DNA of 64,000 nt from contig OY856188.1 of NCBI GenBank assembly GCA_963693315.1, forward strand, positions 159,807,013 to 159,871,012. The letters are read 5' to 3'. Positions 35,142 to 47,300 of this stretch are shown here, piece after piece. The translations under genes were made by a program, and so were the position numbers. The DNA is from Diogma glabrata. Taxonomy: Eukaryota > Arthropoda > Insecta > Diptera > Cylindrotomidae. The notes under the pieces are model-generated. The model saw only the letters and a program-made list of their open reading frames with translations. It made no database searches and was not told the DNA's origin. Numbering within the stretch: position 1 is the first letter of the stretch; every line of letters begins with the position of its first letter.

Positions 35142-36245
35142 ATGAATTCTGTACACAGGCCTCGGAATATCTCGGATTCATTATCGGAACGACCTCGGAA
35201 ACTGTACCCGGACTACGATTTAAAAATGGGAACCTGGAACGTGCTAAGCCTTAGAAGACCAGGAGATCTCCTAAAACTCACCCAACAAGTCGAGAACTAC
35301 ACACTGGATATAGTGGCATTACAAGAACTAAGATGGCCAGGCAGTGGAATCCATAAAACAGCGAAAGGATACACTCTGTATTATTGCGGTCATCAAAACG
35401 GAGGAGAATTTGGAGTTGGCTTTCTTATACACCGTCGCGTGAATTAGCATGTTATCGACTTCTGCCCAATTAATATGCGGTTATGCACACTGAGAATCCG
35501 CACGCAAAAATTCAATGTAACGATCGTCAATGTTCATGCACCTACTGAAGATAAAGCAGATGATATTAAAGACCTGTTCTTCCTAGAACTCAAGGAAGTC
35601 ATCAATAACATCCCGCGGCACGATATAAAAATCGTGGTAGGTGACTTTAATGCTCAAATCGGTAGGATTGCAGAACTTAAAACACATATCGGCCCTAACA
35701 GCTTGCATCATACCAGCAACAATAACGGTTTTCGCGCAGCCGAGCTGGCTATGATGTATGATCTAGTAATTTCCAGCACTTTCTTCCCTCACAAGAGAAT
35801 TCACAAGGCAACGTGGAAATCAAATGACGGAAGAACGGAAAATCAAATCGATCACGTCATGATTTCTAAGAGACACTCCACAAGTGTAACTGACGTTCGA
35901 TCATACAGAGGTGCTGATATGGACACTGATCATATGCTTGTCATCTTTAAGGACAAGTGCAAATTATCATCTACATTTAATAGACAAGCAAAAAAAACCT
36001 GGAACGTCAATGCATTTAAACATCCGGAAACGCTGAACAGATATCAGGAAATAATAACACAAAACATAGAAGAGTATGACATCTCTTCTGAGATGCCATT
36101 AAACATACAAGAAGAACGGCAAACGCTTCAATCAACCATTCTAGCCGCAGCACAAACTACAATCGGAAAGCGGCCACCGAAATCACACAACGAATGGTTC
36201 GACGACGAGTGCCGCCAATCCGTTGAACATAAACATAAACGTTGA
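35142..36245 (+). pseudogene. RTE-clade element, APE endonuclease part
   Basis: The endonuclease motifs occur in order in one frame: MGTWNVLSLRRPGDL, DIVALQELRWPGSG, TIVNVHAPTEDK, IKIVVGDFNAQIGR, NQIDHVMISKR and a DMDTDHMLVIF ending (S/TDH). These are typical of the RTE clade. A single TAG at 35445-35447 (RRVN-stop-HVIDF) interrupts the frame. After NEWFDDECRQSVEHKHKR the frame stops in a repeated ttgaacataaacataaac. The usual linker of well over 100 residues between this DDEC motif and the RT is missing. Confidence 0.88.
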
Positions 36246-37948
36246 ACATAAACATAAACATAAACAAAAACTGGTGGCGATCCCACTTTCAAGACCTATT
36301 GAATAGGACGAATGAAGTTCATCCTATTCGAGCAATTGCTCCATCAACTGAGGAGATTTTTGTCCCTTACCCAGCAATAGAGGAAGTGGAAGCTGCAATT
36401 AAAAAACTGAAAAATGGCAAATCACCAGGTTTCGATGGAATTCCCGCAGAACTTTTGAAAAATGGAGGAGCAGCTCTGGTCTCACGTATATACGATCTGA
36501 TTCTTGCAATCTGGGACCAAGAAGAACTACCTGCTGAATGGAAAACAGCTCTCATTGTTCCGCTACATAAGAAAGGTGACCGTCTTAAGTGTGCGAATTA
36601 TCGTGGCATCACACTGTTGAACACAGCATATAAAATACTAGCTAATGTCGTACTTGCTCGACTCATCCCGTTTGCCGAATCTATCATCGGTGACTATCAG
36701 TGTGGTTTTCGTCCCAACCGCTCAACCACAGATCAATGTTTTACATTAAGGATGATTTTGGAAAAATGTTGGGAGTACAACATCATCATTCACCAGCTCT
36801 ACGTTGATTTCAGGCAAGCATATGATAGTATCATCTACGACAACCTCTGGTCCGCACTCATATGCCTTGGTATCCCAGAGAAACCTGTTTCTCTGTGCAA
36901 ACTCACAACATCGGGATCAAATTGTAGAATAGTAATCGAAGGGTCAGTTTCTGATCCTTTCGATATAACATCAGGTGCTCGACAAGGTGATGCACTCGCG
37001 CCTGTACTGTTTAATTTGGCGCTGGAGTACGCGATAAGAAAAAGCCGAATTGAGACGCAAAACTGCATATATAATAAATCTAGTCAAGTTCTTGGCTACG
37101 CAGATGATACTGTGCTTCTCGGACGTAGAACGAGCGATATTAAAGATAATCTCTCTCAGCTTGAAAGAAATGCTAAACGACTTGGATTATGCCTCAACAC
37201 CGGCAAAACTAAAGTGTTAATAACATCTAAGAACATACCTCCCGGAAATCTGGATACTGGCGACTACGAAGTGGAACGCGTGGAAAACTTCAAATACCTT
37301 GGGTCTGTAATAACATCGTCAAATGACATGCAGGCAGATATCAAAGCCCGTGTCTCTGTCGCATACAGAGTTTTCTACGCATACTCAAAACTTCTGTGAT
37401 CAAAACATCTTTCGCGGTCGTGTAAACGCACACTTTACAAAGTATTAATTCGACCTGTGCTTACATTTGGAAGTGAAAGCTGGACACTGACTTCCTCCGA
37501 TTGTCGAATTTTATCAACATTCGAGAGGAAGGTCATACGAACAATTTATGGTCCATGTAAAGTTGCTGAAAATCAGTATAGAATCCGAATGAATCACGAA
37601 ATCAGACAGCTTCTTGGAGGCTGCGATGTAATCGGATTCATTAAATCTAACCGGATCAGATGATTTGGTCATGTAGAAAGGGCTCCATTAGATAGAATGA
37701 TAAAAAAAGCGTCCCAACAACAACCAGCTGGTGTTCGTCGAAGAGGAAGACCTAGACAACGCTGGCGTGATGACATCATCCAAGACCTTCGTGATATAGG
37801 ATGTCGAAACTGGGGTCAACTGGTCATGGAACGAGATGATTGGAAGCTTATTGCACAGACGGCAAAATCCCTTCATGGGATGTACACGCCAGAGAGAGAG
37901 AGAGAGAAATGTTTCTTTTCCAAAATGTTTCCCATGTTGAAAAATTGA
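36242..37948 (+). pseudogene. RTE-clade element, reverse transcriptase part
   Basis: The frame begins at the linker deletion with NWWRSHFQDLLNRTNEV and continues through KLKNGKSPGFDGIPAELLK, WKTALIVPLHKKGDRLKCAN, YRGITLLNTAYKILANV, QCGFRPNRSTTDQ and LYVDFRQAYDSI. It continues with GARQGDALAPVLFNLALEYA, an intact GYADDTVLLG box, and the SWTLTSSD...RRRGRPRQRW tail. Two in-frame stops occur, both TGA: at 37397-37399 (KLL-stop-SKHL) and 37661-37663 (RIR-stop-FGHVERAP, where W is expected). A (GA)n stretch follows near 37893. The frame is otherwise unbroken, so the copy is fairly young. Confidence 0.88.
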
Positions 37949-39419
37949 AAAATAACTTAATTGCTTGAGTTTAAGTGCTCAAAAAAATCTCTAATATATA
38001 AGTCAAAATTTTCAATATTCAAATCTAGTGAATTAAAAATTATTAACCAGCTTAATGTACAGTAACATAGTCTTTCGTATAAAGTAAATATACATTCAAA
38101 TAACATCTAGAATTTAAATAATTTTTGTTGTAAATTATAAAATATATAAATAATTTATAACTACCTAATTATATTTTTACTAAGTATAAAAATTAAAATT
38201 ATAATTAATATCTGAAGTAAGAAGTATTTTTAATTTTTTATGAATGAATTTCAAAAACCAAATCATGTTATACGTTTTATACGTTATATACGTTTTATAC
38301 GTGTATATTAGCAACCCTGATTTATATGATGCTTTCATGACATCATACCGATCTGAAATTTCACTTTGATATAATATCATAATTTGGACTTAAATATGAC
38401 CTTATTGTGGTTTTGTTAAATTTCACTTGAGGTTTATCCATTTAAATTGTATATATTTTGAAAAAATTTGCGTAGAGCTAGTTATTGCTTCCCAGCAGGC
38501 TATAGAGTAATGGGTAAATAGTTAGCAATAAATGACTGACGGGTAAGTTTTTTTTATTATATTTTGTTTTTTAAGTAAAATAGAATACGTTACGCATAAA
38601 TTTTTTTATATTATATGATATCAACCTTATATCATAACAACGTCACTAATATCTCTACAGACATCACATTTATGTCATAGTTATGTCATTAGTGTTATGT
38701 CATGTTCTTACATATAAATAAGTGTGAAATAATGACATACATATGACTTATATATGACCCAGATCTTACATAAGATGTGACTTAGCGTGATGTCATTTTG
38801 ATGTCACAATGACGTAAATGTGTTTTCTGGGCTGCCGCCGTAAAAAAATAAAAATGGCTTTACTTTAAAACCGCTTTGATTATACGTCAAAAATTAAGAC
38901 TTTAACCTTCATCCTAGCGGCAGCAAAGTAAAACTTTATAGTCGTTTGCCGAAAAACATAGTTTTTGATAAAATAATTGATTAAAATCAAGAGTAATAAA
39001 GAAGAAATATAGCGACGCTAATGCATACATAGGCTAACTTTGTAATTTATATTTGACCAGCAATAAAATGCTTGTGCCATTTTAGTTTCTTTGCGAAGAA
39101 TTTTGTTTTAGCTATACGTGTCTGTCCAAAATTTCCAATCCGAAAAACTATTTCCCGATAACAACCTCCTTCTAAAAACTGTATGAAAAATATTATCACA
39201 GATCGTAATCTTTCTATTTTACAGTTTGAGCTTTCATCTTTTTCATTACGCTATTAACTTTCTGCCTACAGCCGTAGGATAAAAAGATTGTCCTCATAAA
39301 TAATTCTTGCATTCAAAGCTATTCTCCTCAAAATCGGACAAGTAATTCAACTAATTCTACATCCGTGTAAAAGCTTTAGAGCATTATATACGTAATGGAG
39401 ATTTATGAATGATTTAATC
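37949..39419. other. AT-rich spacer with a palindrome-rich ATGTCAT tract
   Basis: 38620-38835 is full of atgtcat/atgacat words in both orientations and ends tgttttctgggctgcc. An agcaggct-type sequence at about 38493 begins cccagc, so a degenerate MITE (about 38490-38835) is possible. Short tacgttttatacgt repeats occur at 38270-38300. No gene is recognised. Confidence 0.4.
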
Positions 39420-40731
39420 TTTTAAATTTTTTATGTTGAGTAATAAGGTTTTTCCTATCTGAATAAGAAATTGAAAAGGGCAAATTTCCTTGTAGTTCTA
39501 TGTGGACACATAAAAAGAATTTACCGTCTACCAACTGAATGTCATCCAGTTTGGGCCAATTGAAGCCTATATCATTTTCATGAAGAAACTTTACATTATA
39601 TAAATGTGTTTCCTCGTCGTATGGAATGAAGCGCCCTAAATATCATCATCATAATATACACCAAAATATTTTTTTAATTTAAAGTCGTGCAATTTCTTTG
39701 GTCTCACAAAGTCCTTTATTTTAATGTTATCTGCAAAAGGATTTTCGTTTCCAATATTTGCAAACATGGTGAAAGAGAAGTTGCCGTTAAACTGTACGCA
39801 GTGGGCTGACTGAATGCTAACAAGTGGACGTAAATTTTTAACTAAAGGGGAACACTCTGCTTGGGATTTTGCTGATATTTCTTCTTCAGATATAAAGAGG
39901 CATATAATATTCAAGGATTTGCTAGCTTGGTCAAAAAAAATCCTTAGCAGTTTTTACAATTATTTCGTTCTGTAGAATTTTTTTCCATATGTGTCTTTTA
40001 AGGGTGGTCCCAACTCCATCGTGTGGCCCCTTGCCGTGGTAAGATTTAGTGAAATTCTACTCTGAGCACAGTTCATTTGTAGACATCAGCGCCATTGTGT
40101 ATCGACTTTTAAAGTGTGAAGCTGCTCCATCTGACCAAATTATGACTTTTTTATGTTGTTAAACGTCTTCCTGCAGTCTTCAATTAACATGTCATTAAAA
40201 ATCTTGACTTCATTACACGCATGATTATTTGTATCTGAAATCACTGAATACGTTTGAGTTAGGTGTTTTTCTTCATCGCATTTTCTGTAATAGGCTACAG
40301 CAGTGAATATGCTGACAGTTGCATCATTTGATGTTTTCCAGTGTGCTGCCATTACTTTATTTTGATGTTTTATACCAAAACTTTCCACAAAATCTACTTG
40401 CAATAGCAATTCTGCTTTTTAAGCTCTTCTTTTTCTTTTCTTAATTCCTTGGCTAGCTTCCTCATCTTGTAAATGTGACCGGCAGACTTTTTTGTTTGTC
40501 TTCCCTTCACTAAACATTCCCGGGGCAACATTATTTCATCTAATTTGCCACCATTCCGTTGATGTACACTTGTGCCTTCTGTTACTTTTTTATAGTCAGA
40601 AATAAAACTTTCAAATTTATCTTTGCATATGTTGCACTTTTGTTTCATGCAATCTGCTTTCAATAATGAAATGAGATCATTAACTGTATGTATTACGAAG
40701 CCTTTCCATATGCATTTCTTTAACAGAAATG

Positions 40732-41399
40732 ACGAGGTAGGTTCAAATCCCAACCGAAACACGAAAAATGTGAAGTGGAGTTTTTTTCTGAGAAACTTCA
40801 AACCATACCTTTGAATTGAAAATATTCCAATAACTTCTTTACTTACTTGAGTTTAATTGATCTCAAAAAATTCAAAATTAACTTAAATTCCCTTAATGTA
40901 GTCTAATGTTAATACATGTAGGACTACAAATTGACCAAGTGTCAGTCATTGATTTCACATTGATTTAAAAACAATCAATAATGACTATACAATCGTGACT
41001 TAGGATGTTAATTAGAATAGAAATGTTCCCCATTCTATGAATTCACACAAAGTATTGTCTAGAAATTTAATGCAACAAATCACATATAATGTAAAAACAT
41101 TTCCATAATATGGAGTCTAATGACAGTGGAAAAATTCAACTTAAGTAAAAATAAATAAGTGATGAAGAAGTTTCAACTTTGAAATTGTCATCGCCTCAAC
41201 CGCGTAATCGATAGTGTGTCTGCCCAAGGATTCGAGCCAGTCACTGACGAGGTAGGTTCGAATCCCAACCGAAACACGAAAAATGTGAAGTGGAGTTTTT
41301 TTCTGAGTAACTTCAAACCATACATTTGAGTTGAAAATATTCCAATAACTTCTTTACTTACTTGAGTTTAATTGATCTCAAAAAATTCAAAAAGAAATG
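40732..41399 (+). mobile_element. SINE/retrozyme-like insertion with direct terminal repeats
   Basis: The insert is flanked by AGAAATG (40725-40731 and 41393-41399). Its first ~145 bases (ACGAGGTAGGTTC... to ctcaaaaaattcaaaa, 40732-40877) recur at 41249-41392, so it is a 517-bp unit present about 1.28 times head to tail. Removing it with one AGAAATG restores the pseudogene frame as VF-stop-NIAFLLKKCIW. The repeated part contains GGTTCGAATCCC, a perfect pol III B-box, within a larger hammerhead-like core (41213-41278). No protein is encoded. Confidence 0.75.
41213..41278 (+). ncRNA. Candidate hammerhead ribozyme
   Basis: All invariant hammerhead bases occur in order. GUG-UC at 41216-41220 is stem III 5' strand plus the UH cleavage site. 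CUGACGA is at 41244-41250, stem II strands are GGUAGG (41251-41256) and CCAACC (41265-41270), GAAA is at 41271-41274 and CAC (41275-41277) closes stem III. Stem I (41221-41243) pairs U-A and G-C next to the core, then has an internal loop and a GG/CC closing pair, so it is weak. Stem II has one A-A mismatch. Cleavage would fall after C41220. The left repeat copy (from 40732) keeps ACGA...GAAACAC but lacks the 5' half. Confidence 0.45.
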
Positions 41400-42061
41400 C
41401 TATATTTTAAAATACGGACAACAGCAGACATTTTAGTCCTTGCTTCCAACTGGCTGATTCTGGTCGCAACTCGCAGAATGTGGAGAAGCCAATGTTCAAA
41501 TAGGGTGTGCCAATTTTGAAGAGTTGGTAAATTTCCTTTAGGTTAAACATCAACAAGTGCTTCTGCAACTTTATACTCTTGTTAGTAATGGGATATTTAA
41601 CAGATTTTACATCCTTTTTACCTGGTAATAGACGTGAAATCTCATCATGGTAAAAAAAATCAACAGTCTTTTGTTTTGTCTCTTTTGGAATGCAATTTAT
41701 TAGTGTTTTCGAACTTGCCAAAACTAATCCCAAATCTGATGCTATTTTTTAACGACTTCCGCTGTTTTTCTTTGGGCCAAAGTATTCTTAGACCTTTTCA
41801 ATGCTTTTCCAAATGACTGCTTCGAAGCAAATGCAGTTTCAGAAGAAGCCGTTGCTGAAATCTACTTTTTCTTGTCTCTCATTTTTCGCATTCTTAATTA
41901 AGAAGCATTCCTCTCCTTATTTTTGAGCTTTTTGTCACCCACTTTCTTCTTCCGTAACAGTTGCATTGACAATCTGCAATCTTCAAGTTTTTTTTTCTAA
42001 ACTTTGATTAGCTCTGCTTTTTCTTTTGCGCTCTGCTGCCGTCATTGAAACCATTTTAGCC

Positions 42062-44310
42062 TCTTGAACCCTAAATGCAAATTAGTAATTTACCTTTATA
42101 AAATTATATGCAATTGATGTTAAGTTCAGTTAATAGCAAATTAAAAGAAGATAAATAAATAAATAGATAGATAAATAAATAAAATAAGCCATGAGGCATA
42201 TTAGTCACTTTTGGATTGTTACGTTAGTCACGTTTAAATTGTTAAAGTAGAATTCTAAGAAATTTAAACGTTAGGAATAACACTTTAGTTTGCTCAAAAA
42301 ATGAAAAATAGGGCTTTTTTGTGACTAACGTAACATAATAAAAACAATAAAAGAATTCATGTATTTAGAATGCTTACCTCATTTATTTGGCAAGAAAAGC
42401 AGTCTAATTCAGACACTACAAACTTAAGCTTTCAGAATATAAAAAGTCTAAAACAATTCAGTTTATTATATTGCTATGCTAAATTCTTTTTAGATATATT
42501 TTATCTCATATTAAGCTCTTTCACAACCATGCGCTTTATTTCATTCTAAACAAGAATGCTAGATTGTAATTTTCAAAGTTGTTGCCATATTCTTATAGCA
42601 AAATATATGAAAAATAAAATGATAGGTCACAGTTACAGTTTTGTGAAGAAAATAAATTTAGTTTGAAGGTGTATGAAATGACCCTATCATTACATTATTT
42701 TTGTTCCACAGTACTTCTTAATGGTTTTTTGAAAATTATAATTAGTTTTGTGACTAATGTTACAAATTAACAACTAATGAATTATAATTTAAGCTAAAAT
42801 AGCTACCATCGAAATCAAAATAAGTGTAATGTAACAAACTTTTATGATGTTTTTCCAAATTATCTACAGTATAGAGTGCACCTAACAACAATCTAGATTT
42901 TAATGTCAATGCTGGTATAATTACAAAAATATATTAATTACAGAAATAAATTAAATTCCTGATTCCCGTTGCTGAAAAACAAAAAGATAAATTAAAATAT
43001 TATAATTAAATTATCGTTCATGATTATTTGTGTAATAATGTCATTGATATTAAACATGTTCAAGATGATAATGTTGCAATTCCAGTTTTTTAGTGAGCGG
43101 GTAAATATTAATAATGTTAAAACCAAGTTTTATTATTAGTTTGATTTAATATGAATTTCAATTTACCATTAAAATAGTCAACACAACAACGACAAGACAA
43201 TCAACCGTTTGATATGTTATCTATTGAAAATGATAAAGAATTCAGATTTTTTATTGAACAGTCATGTGAAGACGCATAAAAACTTGTATGAACCAATAAT
43301 ATAAATGTGATTTATAGACAAATAGCTTTGGAGCTCTAAACAACCCAATCAAATATTAATTAATCTAACTATATATCCAAAGTGTAAGTATTCGTATAAT
43401 AAATGAGATTCAAAACAAAAAAGTCGATCAAACTCAAAAGCGAATTGAATTCTACTAAATAAGGCTAACACTAAATAAAAACTAAACGTGAATACTTTTC
43501 GACTGCTCCGAACAAGTTTCAACACCGAATTTTATATTCTTTTGGAATCAGTGCAATACAAATGATAAAAATTTTGATAATTCGGTGTTGAAACTGTACC
43601 GAAATTTGTTCGGTACAGTTAAAAAGAATTCACTATAAAAACAAGCTATAAGAATCCCTAAATTAAAACTAATATAATAAAAGCCAGATAATCCGGCATT
43701 CAATTAACCGGAATTTTAAATTTTTGAATTTTTTTCCTCTTTCACAAGAAAGATGTGTTTTGTTTTGTTTGGGAATTCACAAGAAATATCTATATATAAA
43801 TACGTAAGCAATATTTTTGCGGTACAATTTTAAAATATTTGCCCTATCAAAAGTGTGGCAATATGTATATCGTTGGATAGGTGTTGAGTACTAGATAAGT
43901 AGACAATTCAAAATCAATTATATCAATTAATCAAACTCTAAATTAATGTGTTGCAGCTATTTTGTTGGGAGGTCTTCTTACAATTTCTATTTACAATGGC
44001 CGAATTTCGGCCACTTGGCGATTCATAGTACTTTAGAATTATTTAAAATTTTAAAATATTCTTATTATTTATTTCGTTTAATTATTTTTGTATTCATATA
44101 AAATATTATTTGCCATCAATGTTATAAGCAACTCAAAATACATATATAAAAATAAGTTTCTAGTATTTTATTTGAAAATATATTGTCTCGTCAATACAAA
44201 ATCCTATTCTACAAAATCTAAGTCTACAAAAACATGTAATTTTTTGCACTTTTTCTTCAGGTTACGACAACATATAACAAGAATTAGGTTTTGAAAAAAC
44301 CTTAGTATTG
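42062..44310. other. AT-rich spacer with small hairpins
   Basis: No gene was found. GTTACGTTAGTCAC (42219) and GTGACTAACGTAAC (42321) are inverted copies. GTTTCAACACCGAATT (43516-43531) is inverted at 43579-43594, immediately followed by AACTGTACCGAA-atttg-TTCGGTACAGTT (43592-43620), giving two overlapping hairpins. A short GATA/AAATA microsatellite lies at 42146-42190. Confidence 0.5.
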
Positions 44311-47300
44311 CATTCATGAGCCAAAAGTGAAATTCTTACCCCCACTTTTTTGGCATTTCTCGACGTTTAAGGACCTACTGATTCTAAAAAAAAAAAATGC
44401 ATGTCTGTCTGCTGGCCGTCACAACCTACGAAATCGCTGAACGGCTTTCAAAAATTTTTTTTCTAAAAATAGGTTTACTCAATAGGAAGAACCGAAAGGA
44501 CGATGAGTTCCATAACTGTACCGGAAGTGTGTCAAAAAATCGTTAAGTGTGTCAAAACAATGAACTTTGCATATTTTTTGCTTAAAAAACGTTCATTTTA
44601 AGTGATTACGAATAGAAACATTGAATTTGAAGAAATTTTCATGTTCGGGATTGGTATGTGAGACCAAAACCTAGATTATTGCATTATAAGTTTGTCAAAA
44701 AAATGTTGTCAAGTGTGTCAAAAGAAAGATTTTTATTTATTATTTTACACAATTTTTTGGAAAAAAAAAATAAAATTAATTATTTGTATGACATGAAATT
44801 TTATTATTATTATTGAGAATTATGGCATTATAAATTTGTCACAAAAATGTTGTCAAGTGTGTCAAAAAAAGATATTGATTTATTTTTTTACCCAATTTTT
44901 TGGAAAAAATAAATCTAATTATTTGTAAGACATGAAATTTTAATATTATTATAAGAGAATTATGGCATTATAAGTTTGTCAAAAAAATGTTGTCAAGTGT
45001 GTCAAAAGAAAGATTTTAATTTATTTTTTTATCTAATTTTTTGGAAAAAATAAAATTAATTATTTGTTTGACATGAAATTTTCTTATTATTATAGAGAAT
45101 TATGGCATTATAAGTTTGTCAAAAGAATGATTTTCATTTCTTTTTTTAGAAAATAATAAAATTATTTATGTGGATGTAATGAAATGTATTGATCATGATA
45201 TTATTATTATTGGGAATTTTATTGCATTATAACTTTGTCAAAAAAATATTGTCAAGTGTTTCATAAAAATGATGTCATTTATTATTTTAGCCAATTTTTC
45301 GGGAAAAAAAATTTAGCTGTTTGTATGACGTAAATGTTACATGGACATTTTTGAATTTGTTATAGTTTTTGAAATATTTTTTGAGTTTTGAAAAAAGTTT
45401 GTAGTTTTGATTTTGTAAGTATTTTTGGAATATTTTTAGAATTTTGAAAAAAGTTTCAATTTTTGATATTGTTATAATTTTTGCAATATTTTTAGAATTT
45501 TGGAAAAAGTTTGGATTTTTGAATTTTCAAGAATTTTTGGAATATTATTAGAATTTAGAAAAAGTTTAAATATTTGATTTTATTCTAATTTTTGGAATAT
45601 TTTTGGAGTTTTGAAATAAGTTTCAATTTTTGATATTGTTATAATTTTTGCAATATTTTCAGAATTTTTGAAAAAAGTTTTATCTTTGATTTTGTAATAA
45701 TTTTTGGAATATTTTTAAAATTTTGAAAAAAGTTTGATTTTATTTAATTTTAACAATATTTTTAGAATTTTGAAAGAAATATGAATTTGTGATTTTGGAA
45801 TATTTTCTCTAAACGCTAAATGGAGAGGCTTTTGAGTAGTTTGCTGATTGTATCATCTTTTCACTAAATTATGTTAATTTTTGATCTGTTATGATTTGCC
45901 GGCAACGTATTGATGTTTCGTGTTAGGTCTGTAATAAATTTGTAAACAGAGATAAAAAAATACATGTACTTTAACAAAGAGTTATGTAGGATATACATCG
46001 CTGCCCAAAACTAAAAACAATGTCCTCATAAAAGTTTTATGCCGAAAACTGTATCAAAATCCTTATCCAAAACCGAAGTCTTGATATCTCAGAGCTTGAG
46101 ATTTCAGCCCCTCCATATTTTAAATGTCAAAATGTGTTAAAATTTATATTGATGATATGTTTGAGTTTGACCAAAAATTTGTTTAAACATAACACCAAAT
46201 CTCTATACAGCGAGAAATTTCCTCCCATCACATAATCAAGACCTCAGTATTCATTGCCCTACTAATTCTTGCCGTTTGCAATAAACAATGAACATTGCCA
46301 TATGCAAAAAATTGGATTAGTGTTTATGGAGTTTTATTTTTGCAGATGGCATTATGGGCCTTATGGCGATATTTTGAATTTTTTTTATATATTGAGTTTT
46401 AATTTTAAAATGGCGCTACAAATGGCGCTACTGTGCTAAAAAATGAAGAAGGCTTCTATATCGGGGGTTTTGACATAATTCAAAAAACACAGACAAATAC
46501 AAACTGTTTTCTTGATAAAGACGCAAAAATACGGTTTATCGTTTTGGTACTTTAAATAATAGTTTAAAGTACAAACGTTACCGTTTACAAAACTCGTATA
46601 TGTATATATTTAGAATAATGTGATGACGCAATTAAAACTTTAAATCGATCATTTAACCCTGGCGCTCCCACTGACTAAACCTGGTCGTAACACAACGGTA
46701 AAACGTCAAATGAACATTTTCTCCCTTGAATCATCTTGAAAGAGTTAAGTTGACATAACTATTTTTCAGCATCCGCGATTTATCTTCATTCAATTATATG
46801 CCGAAGTAATGATGATATGCTATTCTTATAAATGATGTGATTTTTTAGCAGTATGAATTCCGAACTATTTTTACACTTGAAACTTCTTTACGACGTCATT
46901 TAAATAAACTACTAGCTAATGTTTGAGAACGACTGAACTTATAAAATTTTATTTACGATGCGGCACAAATGGAAGAGAAAATATATGGAGGGGCTAAAAT
47001 CTCAAAGCTCTGAGATATCAAAACTTTGGTTTGAGTTAAAGACTTTTTCATAGTTTTCGGCAAAAGGCTTTTATGACTTACATTGCTTTTAGTTTAGAGC
47101 AGCGATGCATATCAAACTTTGTAAAAGTACAAGTACAACTTTTTCAAAATTCTAAAAATATTCCAAAAGTTATTACAAAATCAAAAATTGAAACTTTTTC
47201 AAAAGTCTAAAAACGTTGCAAAATTTATAACAAAATAAAACTTATTTTCCAACTGTTCCCATTATTCAGAAGTCGTGGAATCTGGATTAATACAAAAAAT

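Larger units (their letters stand above)
39420..42061 (-). pseudogene. Broken copy of an uncharacterised transposase-like gene family
   Basis: From right to left on the minus strand the pieces are as follows. MTAAERKRKSR comes first (about 42035), then SKQSFGKALKRSKNTLAQRK (about 41800). Next are VDFFYHDEISRLLPGKKDV and NIGFSTFCELRPES (41733-41407), then NIAFLLKKCIWKGF and CMKQKCNICKDKF (40730-40600). LLLQVDFVES, HQNKVMAAHWKTSNDATV and VISDTNNHACNEVKIFND (40409-40140) follow. The last are VIIWSDGAASHFKSRY and HGKGPHDGVGTTLKRHIW (about 40130-39990), and a tail to about 39420. I recall this motif order from uncharacterised insect and cnidarian proteins. Acidic residues in QVDF and WSDG followed by HGKG..DG suggest an RNase H-like (DDE-type) fold, which is inference. 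Many frameshifts and stops, plus the insertion at 40732-41399. Confidence 0.7.

Noticed and set aside
41213..41278. Ordinary tRNA-derived SINE head
   Set aside because: A B-box (GGTTCGAATCC) is present but I find no proper A box at the right distance and no acceptor pairing. The hammerhead reading explains more bases, although a SINE origin is not excluded.
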